Shown: positions 18,758 through 29,000 of the stretch, piece by piece | How positions within the stretch are numbered: the stretch's first letter is position 1 | How the letters are laid out: the number at the start of each line of letters is the position of its first letter | NCBI RefSeq assembly: GCF_030504645.1 | Contig: NZ_JAUKWQ010000015.1 | Coordinates: forward strand, 58,631 to 122,630 | From: Rhizobium oryzicola | Lineage (GTDB): Bacteria > Pseudomonadota > Alphaproteobacteria > Rhizobiales > Rhizobiaceae | Length of the DNA stretch: 64,000 nt | Direction of reading: 5' to 3' | Program-made: the position numbers and the translations under genes | Notes under the pieces: model-generated | The model's database searches: none | Told to the model about the DNA's origin: nothing | Seen by the model: only the letters and a program-made list of their open reading frames with translations

Positions 18758-19486
18758 ATGCCTAAAACAATATTTCTTGCAGGCGCCACAGGGGCGATCG
18801 GCAGGCGACTTGTTCCGCAATTACTGGAGACAGGATATACCGTGTTTGGAACAACGCGTTCTGCCGACAAGGCGCGCGACCTCGATGCAATTGGCGTCCG
18901 CTCCGTGGTCGTTGACGTCTTCGATGCGGAGGGACTGAAGCGTGCAGTCGTAGCCGCGAAGCCCGACGTGGTCATCCACCAGTTGACCGATCTTCCACCC
19001 GCCGTCGATCCCTCGCGCGCCGCCGAATTTGCCGCTCGTAATGCTCGCATCCGCCGCGATGGCACCGCCAATCTGGTGCGTGCGGCCATCGCCGCCGGCG
19101 CAGAGCGTATCGTCGCTCAAAGCATTGCTTGGGCTTACGCTCCGCACGATGAACTATGTGACGAATTCGTTCCTCTTGATCTCAAGGCGCCCGAGCCTCG
19201 GATTATAAGCGTTTCAGGTGTTGCCGCATTGGAAGCCGCCGTATTAGGGGACCCGACGACCATAACGGGTATCGTCCTGCGATATGGACACCTCTATGGC
19301 CCCGCGACCGGCGCAGATCAACCTGACGCGTCCCTAGCAGTTCATGTGGATGCCGCAGCCCGAGCGGCATTCCTCGCAGTCGAAGTAGGATCGGGAGGTA
19401 TCTACAATATCGCCGAGCCTGGCTCGAAGGTTAACTCCACCAAAGCTCACCGCGAACTCGGATGGACGCCAGACTTCAGGATATGA
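18758..19486 (+). CDS. NAD-dependent epimerase/dehydratase family protein
   Basis: 242 residues from ATG 18758, which has AGGAAG six bases upstream; an ATG at 18743 would add five. The Rossmann start is TIFLAGATGAIGRRLVPQLL. The expected active-site Tyr-x3-Lys is not seen (the region reads SVSGVAALEAAV), so it may be an atypical short-chain dehydrogenase that binds NAD without standard catalysis. It is divergent from the MocR regulator. Substrate unknown. Confidence 0.78.
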   Translation: MPKTIFLAGATGAIGRRLVPQLLETGYTVFGTTRSADKARDLDAIGVRSVVVDVFDAEGLKRAVVAAKPDVVIHQLTDLPPAVDPSRAAEFAARNARIRRDGTANLVRAAIAAGAERIVAQSIAWAYAPHDELCDEFVPLDLKAPEPRIISVSGVAALEAAVLGDPTTITGIVLRYGHLYGPATGADQPDASLAVHVDAAARAAFLAVEVGSGGIYNIAEPGSKVNSTKAHRELGWTPDFRI

Positions 19487-19858
19487 TTGTCTGGGAAAAA
19501 TTCGCGCAGCCAGTTCGCAAAAGCCTAAGTTGAGAACTGCCTGACTCCCCCAGAGGTTCAAGCCAATCAGCCTTAGTGAAGCCGTCGATTTTTCGATCTT
19601 TCCAATGAGGCGCTTGCGACAAGGCCATCTTTGGCACTAATTCCACTATACGAGAATCGAAATCTCCTATATTGGATTACGCAGACGGTGTTTTCGGTGT
19701 CCGATCGCGAAGTGATTACAATGTTGAGTTTCCGAAGCGGCCAAATGATGGGGCAGTTCGCCTCGGAACACAGGTTCAGGCGCGTCAATTCCCCGCTGTG
19801 TTTGGCATCTGATATCGACCTCGTCCAGCCTCACAGGGACGAAGCGGTTTGTAGTCAA
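19487..19858. other. Gene-free stretch before the cupin gene
   Basis: 372 bases. An open frame runs into the cupin gene from 19631, but its first 76 codons resemble nothing I know. It may be the leader and promoter of the cupin or a decayed gene; no firm feature. Confidence 0.4.
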
Positions 19859-20401
19859 ATGAGAAGCACTGTGTTGAAAAGACTATCAAACACTCCGCCT
19901 ATCGCGGGAAGCGAAAAGAGCCCCGTTTACTTGCGGGTCGCAATGACCTTGGGAACCATTGCTGCTTTAGCAGCAATGGTCGCTATTGCTATTCAGCCAC
20001 AAGATTTCGCGGTTACTGAGCACACAATGCATCATATGGCAGGAGGTTCGGACCAAGCGGCGGTGGGTCGGCCCCAAACGACCGTAAAGCCAATCTCTTG
20101 CGAGCCATTGCCCAATGTTCCAGGGAAATCGATTACCGTGGCTGTTGTCGATTATCCGCCTGATGCTTACACGCCGCGTCACCGGCATCCCGGATCTGTC
20201 TCAGCATTTGTCCTGAAGGGAACCCTGCGGTCCCAGCTCGAAGGCGTTCCGGTCGGCACCTATCAAGCAGGGGAAACCTGGTTTGAGCCACCCGGAACTT
20301 TGCACGTCTTTGCCGAGAATGCCAGCAAGACCGAGCCCGCAGAACTGCTGGCGACCTTCATCTCCGACAGCGACTGCGGCCCCTTGATAATTCCAGACTG
20401 A
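19859..20401 (+). CDS. Membrane-anchored or exported cupin protein
   Basis: 180 residues from ATG 19859. A single hydrophobic segment (about residues 23-42) anchors or exports it. A cupin domain follows, with metal-ligand motifs YTPRHRHPGSVSAFVLKG (cupin 1) and ETWFEPPGTLHVFAENAS (cupin 2). Relatives are periplasmic cupins of unknown reaction. The start is uncertain because the frame is open further upstream. It is followed by a GNAT gene 66 bases later. Confidence 0.7.
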   Translation: MRSTVLKRLSNTPPIAGSEKSPVYLRVAMTLGTIAALAAMVAIAIQPQDFAVTEHTMHHMAGGSDQAAVGRPQTTVKPISCEPLPNVPGKSITVAVVDYPPDAYTPRHRHPGSVSAFVLKGTLRSQLEGVPVGTYQAGETWFEPPGTLHVFAENASKTEPAELLATFISDSDCGPLIIPD

Positions 20402-20467
20402 CGATCTCGCATGATGACAAAACTCTCGCCGTTCTTTCAGACCCCAACCCCGTAAAGGAGATACAAT

Positions 20468-20926
20468 ATGTTTACTGTTCGAGAAGACGACATGACAGAC
20501 CCTCAAACTCTTCAACTTCTTGCCCTGCATTTGTCAGGAATGCATGCCGATTCCCCTGAAGGAAACGTCTTTGCACTGGACCTATCGGGTCTTCGCGTGC
20601 CTGAAGTGACACTTTGGAGCGCCTGGTCGACCGACAAGATCGCAAGCATTGGGGCTCTCAAAATGCTTCCGGATGGTAGTGGTGAAGTGAAGTCGATGCG
20701 CACGCATCCAGATTTCATCCGGAAAGGTGCTGCCACTGCAATTCTGGAGCAGGTCATCTCCACCGCTCGCGCACGCGGAATGCAGCGCCTCAGCCTTGAG
20801 ACCGGAAGCGGAGACAAATTCGAACCGGCTCTTTCTCTTTACAGAGGGAAGGGCTTCAAGAACGGCGAAGCATTCGGGAGTTATCAGGCCAACGGCTTCA
20901 GCCAGTTCCTGCACCTCGATCTTTAG
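20468..20926 (+). CDS. GNAT-family N-acetyltransferase
   Basis: 152 residues with a strong ribosome binding site (AAAGGAGATACAAT before ATG). The acetyl-CoA loop region is MRTHPDFIRKGAATAILEQV, followed by LSLETGSGDKFEPALSLYRGKGF, the usual C-terminal GNAT strand. It probably acetylates a small amine; substrate unknown. Confidence 0.85.
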   Translation: MFTVREDDMTDPQTLQLLALHLSGMHADSPEGNVFALDLSGLRVPEVTLWSAWSTDKIASIGALKMLPDGSGEVKSMRTHPDFIRKGAATAILEQVISTARARGMQRLSLETGSGDKFEPALSLYRGKGFKNGEAFGSYQANGFSQFLHLDL

Positions 20927-21091
20927 CGAAATCTGACATCAACATAGGGCGCCGCGCTATCAAAATCCAGCAGTCTCCTTCCGATGTCCTTGGTGGAAAT
21001 TGCGACGGAACCATCATCCGTCGCAATATTCGCGGTCGCGCTGTCTTCGAGCGCAGGGGCTTCCAGGGTCAAAGCGAAGAAACAAAATGAC

Positions 21092-21961
21092 ATGATACCT
21101 TTTTACTACGCATTGACTGTCATCATATGGGGAACCACGTGGATCGCCATCAAATTCCAACTTGGTGTCATCGCGGTAGAGGCGTCGATTGCATATCGTT
21201 TTGCATTGGCGTCGGCGATATTCTTCTTGTCTCTTTCGGTGACAAAACGGCTTAGCTGGATACCACTAAGGCAGCAACCGTACGTGATAGCTCAAGGCTG
21301 CTGTCTGTTTTCATTCAACTTTGTTTGCTTCTATCTGGCCACGGATTACATTCCGAGCGGTTTGGTCGCCGTTGTCTTTTCTACAGCGGCGATTTTCAAT
21401 AGCGCCATCGCCTTCTTGGTCTATGGGCGCCGTCCTTCCGGCCAGACCTTGCTGGCGGTATTTGTCGGGACGCTTGGCGTCTTCTTTCTTTTTTTTCCCG
21501 CCTTTAACGGCACCGAATTCGAGAGCAAGGCGCTGATCGGCTTGGCGCTGTCGATGACGGGCACACTTTCTTTTTCGCTTGGTACCATTGTCTCCACACA
21601 CATTCGAAACAAGGGCTTTCCGACGGCGTCAGTGAACGCTTACGCGATGCTGTACGGGGCAATCATAGTGTGCTTGTTCGCCTATATCCGGCATATATCA
21701 TTCTCGTTTGACCTATCGGTGCAGTATGTCGGCTCTCTTTTATATCTGGCCGTTATCGGATCCGTGGTGGCACTCACGACATATTTGACAGTCGCTCACA
21801 AGCTGGGTCCGGAAAAGGCGGCATATATGACGGTTTTGTTTCCGGTGCTTGCCATCGTGATTTCAATCTTTGCCGAGGGATACCAATTTACTCTCCTGTC
21901 AGTGGTAGGCCTTCTTTCCATTCTAACCGGGAACGTGCTCATGTTTTACAAGGGTCGGTAA
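21092..21961 (+). CDS. EamA-type (DMT superfamily) exporter
   Basis: 289 residues with about ten transmembrane segments in two EamA repeats. The start IPFYYALTVIIWGTTWIAIK is typical. The ATG at 21092 is chosen because the upstream in-frame part (from 20984) is not membrane-like. It is an inner-membrane drug/metabolite transporter; export of an amino acid or metabolite is likely, substrate unknown. Confidence 0.85.
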   Translation: MIPFYYALTVIIWGTTWIAIKFQLGVIAVEASIAYRFALASAIFFLSLSVTKRLSWIPLRQQPYVIAQGCCLFSFNFVCFYLATDYIPSGLVAVVFSTAAIFNSAIAFLVYGRRPSGQTLLAVFVGTLGVFFLFFPAFNGTEFESKALIGLALSMTGTLSFSLGTIVSTHIRNKGFPTASVNAYAMLYGAIIVCLFAYIRHISFSFDLSVQYVGSLLYLAVIGSVVALTTYLTVAHKLGPEKAAYMTVLFPVLAIVISIFAEGYQFTLLSVVGLLSILTGNVLMFYKGR

Positions 21962-22047
21962 GGAGCGAGGTGGCGGCTGACGGTTATAGCGGTTTTCTCG
22001 CATGGTCATTCTCCGCTTATTTCTAGGGAGCTAGTTGAGGATTGGAT

Positions 22048-22155
22048 ATGACATTCATCTACTTCACCAGGTTCAGTCTGTTCGAGCGGCTGAGGCGCGT
22101 ATCTCAGTTTGTATTTCTCTACGCCACCTATGATGCACGCGACCGAACGAAATAA
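22048..22155 (+). CDS. Possible 35-residue small protein upstream of traR
   Basis: A short frame with GAGGA nine bases before its ATG, encoding an aromatic and basic peptide (MTFIYFTRFSLFERLRRV, ending DARDRTK). It lies in the 332-base gap between the exporter and traR. Composition and the ribosome binding site make translation possible, but no relatives are known to me and chance is a real alternative. Confidence 0.3.
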   Translation: MTFIYFTRFSLFERLRRVSQFVFLYATYDARDRTK

Positions 22156-22293
22156 ACTGCGGTAGTGGGACGCGCCTACTCAACATCTGCAAGTTCAACA
22201 AACCTGAATAAGCAACCTTTGATCAATTCTGAAATGAAATTCCATGAGGAGCGCCTTGGTGTCCTGTTCCGCCTGACATTTACGGAGTGATGT

Positions 22294-22998
22294 ATGCAGC
22301 ATTGGCTGGATAAGTTGATTGACCTTGCGGCGCTTCGAGGCAACGAAGACGTTCTAAAGGCCGCTCTGACCCACCTCGCAGATCAAGCGGGCTTCTCCGG
22401 CTACGCCTATCTTCACATCCGACCGGGTCATACTATCGCCTCCTCAAATTACCCAGCCGAATGGCGCTCGATCTATTTCGAGCGGAAGTTCGATGCGATT
22501 GACCCAATTGTAAATCGTGCAAAATCACTTAAGCGGATTTTCACATGGAGTGGGGAGGCGGAAAGACGGCACCTTTCAAAAGAAGGTCGCGCGTTCTTCG
22601 ACCGAGCAGCGGATTTTGGGATCCGTTCTGGGATCACTATTCCCATTAGAGCTGCAAACGGTTCGACTTCCATGTTTACGCTGGCCTCCGAAAAGGCCTC
22701 CATTGAACTCAAGCGCGATATCGATCCCGTCGCGGCGGCCGCCGCTGTTGGGCAGCTTCACACACGCATGAGCCTGTTGCCCCTCACTCCGACTGCACAG
22801 CATCCGGGATGGCTAGACCCGAAGGAGGCGGCGTACTTAAACTGGATTTCGGTCGGTAAGACGATGGAAGAAGCTGCCGATCTTGAAGGCGTCAAATACA
22901 ATTCAGTGAAAAGCAAACTTGAAGAAACGAGAAAGCGCTTCCAGATCCATACGATGCCGCACCTGGTGGCACTTGCCATCCGGGCCGGACTGATCTGA
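22294..22998 (+). CDS. traR: TraR quorum-sensing activator of conjugation
   Basis: 234 residues, the same length as TraR of Ti plasmids and alignable without gaps. The start MQHWLDKLIDLA is identical to Ti TraR in most positions. The acyl-homoserine-lactone pocket residues Tyr53, Trp57, Tyr61, Asp70 and Trp85 are all kept. The LuxR-type helix-turn-helix is C-terminal (DPKEAAYLNWISVGKTMEE and following). In the recognition helix the DNA-contacting Arg206 and Arg210 are Lys206 and Glu210 (YNSVKSKLEE). A good ribosome binding site (ACGGAGTGATGT) precedes it. It faces traM, its antiactivator. The signal synthase traI is not in the window. Confidence 0.94.
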   Translation: MQHWLDKLIDLAALRGNEDVLKAALTHLADQAGFSGYAYLHIRPGHTIASSNYPAEWRSIYFERKFDAIDPIVNRAKSLKRIFTWSGEAERRHLSKEGRAFFDRAADFGIRSGITIPIRAANGSTSMFTLASEKASIELKRDIDPVAAAAAVGQLHTRMSLLPLTPTAQHPGWLDPKEAAYLNWISVGKTMEEAADLEGVKYNSVKSKLEETRKRFQIHTMPHLVALAIRAGLI

Positions 22999-23007
22999 CC
23001 GCAAACT

Positions 23008-23316
23008 TCAATTAACCGACGTTTTGGGGATAAATCCTAGGAGACCTACCAAGGTGTTCACCGCGCTCATTTGAGCATGCATCTCAATCATTGCTTCGAT
23101 ATACTCAAGATGCTGCCCACCGCCCGTCGCCTTGCCGGTCTGGTGATCTGTCGGCAGGGCCTGGTAGAGTTGATCGGCTTTTTCGACGAGCTGCCGGTGG
23201 AGCCTTATGGCATTAACCGCCAACGTCTCAACCTCTGCCGTCGCCAAGCCACGGGTAAGCCCGATCACCGGGCGCAGTACACTTGTATCCGACACTGCAA
23301 CGTCTTTCGTTTCCAT
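23008..23316 (-). CDS. traM: TraM, TraR antiactivator
   Basis: 102 residues, the normal TraM length. LRPVIGLTRGLATAEVETLA and YIEAMIEMHAQMSAVNTLVG match Ti-plasmid TraM. The all-helical protein binds TraR's C-terminal domain and blocks DNA binding until enough signal accumulates. It is convergent with traR (9 bases between stops) and lies on the same strand as traH-B-F-A. Confidence 0.95.
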   Translation of the reverse strand: METKDVAVSDTSVLRPVIGLTRGLATAEVETLAVNAIRLHRQLVEKADQLYQALPTDHQTGKATGGGQHLEYIEAMIEMHAQMSAVNTLVGLLGFIPKTSVN

Positions 23317-23629
23317 CGCGGACCTGTCCAGAATTTTCGTCCGCGGTTCGCCCCCGCCGACAATGAACCCTTTGAACCCTGACCGGGGGTTAGAATCCGA
23401 GATGAATCGGCCCTGCGACCTTTAGCCGGAGCCTGGACATACGCCGCAGGCCCCCGGACACAAGGTCAGAGGGTTCTTGGCACCGTTTCGGCCGATGCCA
23501 ACCGTTCATCTGCGGATTCTAAGCCGCAACGCAGCACGTACTACGTCGCGACCCTTATAAAAGGTCCAGACTGTTTCCGCTAGTCCGCTGGAAAAACAAT
23601 CGCTTTGCGGAGCTCAAAAGAGACTGGCT
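23317..23629. other. Intergenic region between traM and traH
   Basis: 313 bases that hold the traM promoter and the end of the traAFBH transcript. No tra box with the 18-bp symmetry seen at 29457 is present, and I found no clear terminator. Confidence 0.45.
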
Positions 23630-24256
23630 TCAAGGCCTTATGCCTACACCCGAAAGATCGATCCTGATGCCTGCTTTGTGCGGATCGGACACGAGCGCAT
23701 TGTTCCCGGGCTCGGTCGCACCATTATCTTTTTCCGGGGAGATGTCTTGTTCGGACGTCTCAGGATTAGCCGCTTCGGGTCGCGCGACCTTCACGTCACC
23801 TGGATCCTCGGCCCGGAATACGGCTACCCCTTCAAAATACCCCGTCTGCCAGGCAATGACCGCATCATCCATGACCTGTGGCAGGACGTCTTTCGCGGTC
23901 GGATTACCATACCATTTCATGACGATACGGTAGACTTTGCCGAACAACGCCGTCCCCATACGGATATTCTCACAAGGTTTGACCAGATCCTCCTTCAACT
24001 GACCGGCCTCGACTATGCCGACGCCTGCTGGATACTGGGTGATTCCAACGCGAACGGTGTTTCGACCGAGATTGTCGCGGATCACCGCCAGTGTGTCATC
24101 AGGCGTCGTCGGTTTCGGCACCAATACAATGCGGTTTCCAGAGCGCACCGAGACCGCAAGGGGATCCTGAGAACCCGCCCGCTCGATAAACTGCTCGACG
24201 ATCGCCAGCCTCAGATTGGGATCGGCACATTGCTGGATGAGGGCGAGATCGACCAT
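23630..24256 (-). CDS. traH: Conjugal transfer protein TraH
   Basis: 208 residues of the Agrobacterium TraH family, beginning MVDLALIQQCADPNLRLAIVE. The first 150 residues are conserved in the family (with the GITQYPAGVG segment); the C-terminal 60 are acidic and low-complexity. It is the last gene of traA-F-B-H, 12 bases after traB. Its role in transfer is not biochemically defined, and it has been described as dispensable or accessory in some plasmids. Confidence 0.9.
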   Translation of the reverse strand: MVDLALIQQCADPNLRLAIVEQFIERAGSQDPLAVSVRSGNRIVLVPKPTTPDDTLAVIRDNLGRNTVRVGITQYPAGVGIVEAGQLKEDLVKPCENIRMGTALFGKVYRIVMKWYGNPTAKDVLPQVMDDAVIAWQTGYFEGVAVFRAEDPGDVKVARPEAANPETSEQDISPEKDNGATEPGNNALVSDPHKAGIRIDLSGVGIRP

Positions 24257-24268
24257 TCCGGTTCTCCT

Positions 24269-25468
24269 TCAGGTGTTGAATGCCGTGACGACAGACAGAC
24301 CGAAAAGTTTGGCCCACGCAGTCACGTTTGCTTTTTGGACGGCGACGATCGAGGTGTCTTTTGTCCACCAGCCATTGCCAACCGCAACGATCACTTGCGG
24401 CGCGTGGAGCATCGATTGCAGGACCGGCCAGAGAATGAGCTGCTCGTAGCAGATCAGCGGTGCGATCCTTACCCCGGCAACCTCCGCCACCGGATCGCCG
24501 AAGAAGTCGGCCCGTGCTCCACCGCTCTGCCCGGCCCATCGCGACCATGGTTGCCACATCGAAACCGGGACCGGCATGCGTTGGCGATAGAGGGGCTTTG
24601 CTGCGCCGGGCGAAATTGCCACCATGACATTGTCATAGCCCTTCACCCCAATCCTGGCCGCGCCGGCGACCACGGTCACGTCCGGCCCACGGAACCCTTC
24701 CCGCCACAAGTTTTCAACCGTCGGCGTCCAGAAGCCGAGCGCGCTTTCAGGCAGCACGATGACATGTGTGTCCGGATGCGACGCAATCGTCTGGCGCACC
24801 GTTGCGATCAGGTCACGCTGGTACGCGAGTGACCCGTCCCGACCAAGGTTTCGCCCCTGGTGGAGGTCGACGCTTCGCCATCCTTCCGCTAGATTCAGCG
24901 GTGTCCATGTTGCGGCGGACCAGAGCCAGAACGCCCCGAGCGTAATGGCAGCGGCCGGCCAGAATCTCGTCGTCATGACGAGCAGGCCGGCCGTCAGCGC
25001 GAACAGTCCCCACCATTTCCAGCCTGGAAACAACACCCCGGCAGCTGTCAGTGGATGCGCCCAACCAGTGATACCGAAGGGCGGCAGCGCCATAAGCACG
25101 ACCACGGCAAGATAGCGGTACGCCCTCGTCGCATCAGCCATCTTTCTCCTGGCCGCGTTTTCGCAACGAGGCTTCGTCCAAAAAACTGCATGGACGATGA
25201 TGAAGGATGCGGAAGCCGAGACCCAAAGCACGAGCCCCTGCAAGAGATCGGCACTATAGAAGTTGGCCACGCCCTGTGGCAACCCGCGGGAGGCCGCCAG
25301 GAAATAGCCGGCCGCCACAAGGGACGCGATCGATCGCGAGGACGCGTTTGACCATAGCAAGGGAAGAAAGATGGCGAGCGGGAGAAGAAGCACCTCCCCG
25401 CTCCAGCCAACCCACCCGCAGGCAATGGACGCGAGGATTAGAAGAGGTGATTTCCAGCGAACAGACAT
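24269..25468 (-). CDS. traB: Conjugal transfer protein TraB (nitrilase-fold membrane protein)
   Basis: 399 residues from ATG 25468; the frame is open further upstream but that part overlaps traF. The N-terminal half has several transmembrane segments. The C-terminal half is a carbon-nitrogen hydrolase domain like apolipoprotein N-acyltransferase, with catalytic-type Glu in VLPESALGFW and Cys in APLICYEQL. In Ti plasmids it raises transfer efficiency. It lies between traF and traH in a tight operon. Confidence 0.92.
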   Translation of the reverse strand: MSVRWKSPLLILASIACGWVGWSGEVLLLPLAIFLPLLWSNASSRSIASLVAAGYFLAASRGLPQGVANFYSADLLQGLVLWVSASASFIIVHAVFWTKPRCENAARRKMADATRAYRYLAVVVLMALPPFGITGWAHPLTAAGVLFPGWKWWGLFALTAGLLVMTTRFWPAAAITLGAFWLWSAATWTPLNLAEGWRSVDLHQGRNLGRDGSLAYQRDLIATVRQTIASHPDTHVIVLPESALGFWTPTVENLWREGFRGPDVTVVAGAARIGVKGYDNVMVAISPGAAKPLYRQRMPVPVSMWQPWSRWAGQSGGARADFFGDPVAEVAGVRIAPLICYEQLILWPVLQSMLHAPQVIVAVGNGWWTKDTSIVAVQKANVTAWAKLFGLSVVTAFNT

Positions 25469-25484
25469 ATGGTCGCCACCTCGG

Positions 25485-26015
25485 TCACTGATTGAAGGTG
25501 AAGACCGGCCGCGCCAGACCGAGAAGTCCGGAATCAGGAACCGGGCCGAAATATCGACTATCATAGGAGCTCGCAAAGGAAGAGTGGAGAAACAGGTGAT
25601 GGGGCGGCACGATGCCGCCGGGATCAGGAGTGATCGGTCTGCCCTCACCGTCCCGATCGCGCACAGTGGATGCCGGTAAAGACCGGCCATCGATGGCAAC
25701 GTGGTCGGTGATGTCGACATGCTGGCCGGGCAGCGCCGCGACCCTCTTGATCAACGGTGCAAACCCGCCAGCGCAGAGCCCACGCCGCAAATATCCAAGC
25801 ACGCGGGCTTCCACGATTGCCGATGTTTCCGGCGGGCAGACAAAAACCAGATCGCCGACCGCGACTGGACGCTTGAGTTCTTCGATGCGCCAGATCCCGA
25901 GTGGTTCGCTCGGCGTCAGGTTCAGGCGGTATCCGCCCAAGAACGCTATCAACACCAGTCCTGATATGAGGACGCTGGCGCCCGTCAAAAACAGAGGAAC
26001 TGCTCGCCGTCTCAC
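25485..26015 (-). CDS. traF: TraF, signal-peptidase-like protease of conjugation
   Basis: 176 residues with an N-terminal transmembrane helix and an S26 peptidase fold. The nucleophile is Ser36 in TPSEPLGIWR, and the general base is Lys90 in LIKRVAALPG. Relatives (RP4 TraF) cyclise or process the pilin TrbC in the periplasm. The start overlaps the traA stop by four bases, indicating coupling. Confidence 0.93.
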   Translation of the reverse strand: MRRRAVPLFLTGASVLISGLVLIAFLGGYRLNLTPSEPLGIWRIEELKRPVAVGDLVFVCPPETSAIVEARVLGYLRRGLCAGGFAPLIKRVAALPGQHVDITDHVAIDGRSLPASTVRDRDGEGRPITPDPGGIVPPHHLFLHSSFASSYDSRYFGPVPDSGLLGLARPVFTFNQ

Positions 26016-29000
26016 TGCTTCAGCACCGGCGTCTGGCGCTGCTTGAGACGTTGCTCCTCGGCCAGTTTCAGCGACTGGACGGTGCGCTCGTGGGCGGCGA
26101 GCTGCTGGGCAGTGCGCATGACCGGCCAGGCTTGCTTCAGCTGTTCCTTCTGCTCGGGTTTCATCCCCTCGGCAAGCTTTTCGTAAAGCTTTCCGGAGGG
26201 CTCACGCGCGGCGTTGTTTAACAACACCCGCTCACCGAACCGCTCGGTGACAGCCTGGTTGAACCCGTCGATTTCGAGCTTGGTCTCACGATTGCTGAGC
26301 GCATAAGCCATCGCCGCCGGCAGATCGTTGCGGTCGATGGCATCGCGGACCCGCTCCAGCACCACGCGGGCAGCCGGTGACAGGGCCGGAATATCGATCG
26401 AAAAGCGCTGGCGCATAACCTGCTCGTCCGTCTTCAGCCGCTGCGCAGCAGTTTCCCGCATGCGAAGATATTGATCGAGGTCCCGCTTCAGGGCCGGAAC
26501 ATTAACTTCGGCGATACGGCGGTCCTCTCGTTCTGCCTTGTTGGCGAGGATACCGGTCTTACCCTTCAGAGGCCCGATAGACGTCGGCTTGGCTTCGAGC
26601 TTCTGCAGGAGCTGCTTTGCAGCTTGCCTGTCGGCGAGGACCGCATCGAAATTCATGGCCCGGAATGCGGTCTCCGGATCGGCGAAAACATACTGGAAGC
26701 GCGCCGAGACTTCCTCCCATTGCTGCCTCAGGGCGGGCTCGGCGCCGAGCTTGTCCCCGACAGTGTCGGCGACGGAACTGGAGAATGTCTTGATGCCTGC
26801 AACCATGGGCGCGGCCTCCTTCATCGTTTGCGATTTTAGGGATTGATTGAAGACGAGACGCTCTGCAAAAGCGCCAAGGCGCTCTGCAAGATTGGCAAGC
26901 TTCGCCTTCTGCCGAAGCGTCCAGTCGAGCCGGTCGCGCAGCAATGTTCGCGCCACCTGGACGATGTGCAGGCCACGGTTTTCAGCGAAGCGCAGCGCCT
27001 CGCGATATAATTTGCCGCGCTCGTAATCGAGGGTGGTTTCCTTGGCATTCTTCCGGGAAAGAACCTTGGAAAGCCCACCACTGAAGGCGAAGGATCGCGT
27101 CCCGTAATAGAGTTGCAGATCCTCGCGATGACGGGTCATCGCCACATAGGTGAGATGCCGATCCAGCGACAGCGATGCCAGCACTTTCACCCGGTCGACG
27201 GTGGCACCCTGGGACTTGTGGATGGTTGTTGCATAGCCGTGATCGAGATTGCTGTAGAAGTGTTGTTCGACCACGACATGCCGGCGGTGCTCGCCCTCGC
27301 CGGTCACGGCGACGATGCGGTTTGGCGCGGCCTCAACCACGTGGCCGATCATGCCGTTCTTGACGCCGAGCGACGTCTCGTTCTTCAGGAAGACGATCTG
27401 GTCGCCTGCGTCGAACTGGCGAATACCGTCAGCCGTCTTGAAGACATGGCCATCTTCCACAATGCCTCGCTCGACCAGTTTTTCGCGGGCCATGACGTTG
27501 AGCATACGTACGTCACGGCGCAGATGCGCGAGGATCAAGGCCGTCTTCGACTGATCGTAGTCATGGTTCCAGTCGGCGATCAGGCGCTCAACCGCTTCGA
27601 CCTTCAGACGTTCGCCAACAATTCTTGCATTGGCATTGTAGGATGCCAGCGCCTTCTCGACATTGCCGCGCGCAAGATCGAGCGATGCCTTCCGCATCCA
27701 ATCCTCGCGCTGGCGATAGATGGTTTCGAGCTCGGCATAGCCAATGCGATCGACGATGGCGCGGAAGGCAGCGCCCGCCTCGATCGGCTGAAGCTGCTCG
27801 GGATCGCCGACCAGCACGATCTTCGCGCCCGCCCTCACGACGGCATCAACGAACCCAGCCATCTGTTTCGAGGCGACCATGCCGGCCTCGTCCATAACGA
27901 AGATCGTCTTGTCGTCCAGGACGTCACGGCCGCGGCTCCAGCGCAGCTCCCATGACGCAAGCGTCCGGCTCGCAATGCCGGCTTCCTTCTCCAGACCCTC
28001 AGCTGCCTTGCCTGCGAGTGCGCCGCCAACGACACGATATCCGGCCAGTTCCCAGGCCTCTCGAGCGGCCTTCATCATCGTGGTTTTGCCCGCACCCGCG
28101 CGTCCGACGACCGCAGCGATGCGGGCAGGCGCTGCAATGCGCTCGATCGCAGCTTTTTGCTCGTCGGACAGCCGATCATGCCGCCGGAACGTCGCACCCA
28201 GTACCGCCTCGGAGACGGCATGCGTCTCCTTATTCGACAGCCACATGGCCTGCCGCGCCATGGTGGCTTCCAGCCGGATCATCGCTCGCGTCGAATACCG
28301 CGCCGGCAGTTTCTCGCCAGTGGCAAAATCGATCGTGTCGCGCTGCAGCCGCAGCACGTCCGGGTTCAGGATGATTTTCAACATCAGTTGCTGGAAGACG
28401 GCGGGATCGTCGATATAGCGATGCACGACTTTGGCCACGTCGCGCTCGTCGAAGACGCTTTTTTCTCGCGTGATCAGGTCGAGCACGATAGCGGGATTCT
28501 TGAGAATGCGGCTGGCGTTTTCCGAGCGTCGCTGCTCGTTCAGCTCGATCCGTTCGAGCTCCGGCCGGACGCCCTGTTGCTCCGCCTTCCGCTCAATCGC
28601 CTTGGCCCCGACGCCGAGATGGATGGTGGGCTCGAGATCGATCCCCTGCTTCTCGTAGGAACGACCATCGATGCGGAGATCGATCCCGGCAAGCGCCATA
28701 TGATGGTTCTGTCTCTCGAACCATCCGTCGCGCAGGACATTGAAGTCCTCGGTCGATCCGGCCCAGAGTTCATAGAGGATCTTGCCGGATTCCGTGCGGA
28801 CCGGCTGGCCGCCCTCGCCAATGACCGCAACCTTCTTAGACCCGAACCCGTCCTCGGTCAGGGGCCGCAATGTGGTCATCAGGTGGATATGCGGATTGTC
28901 GGGATTGTCGTGATAAACCCAGTCGGCAACCATGCCCTTGGCGAGGATGTGTTTCTCGACAAAATCCCGGACCAGGGCGATGTTCTGCTCCGCCGACAGT

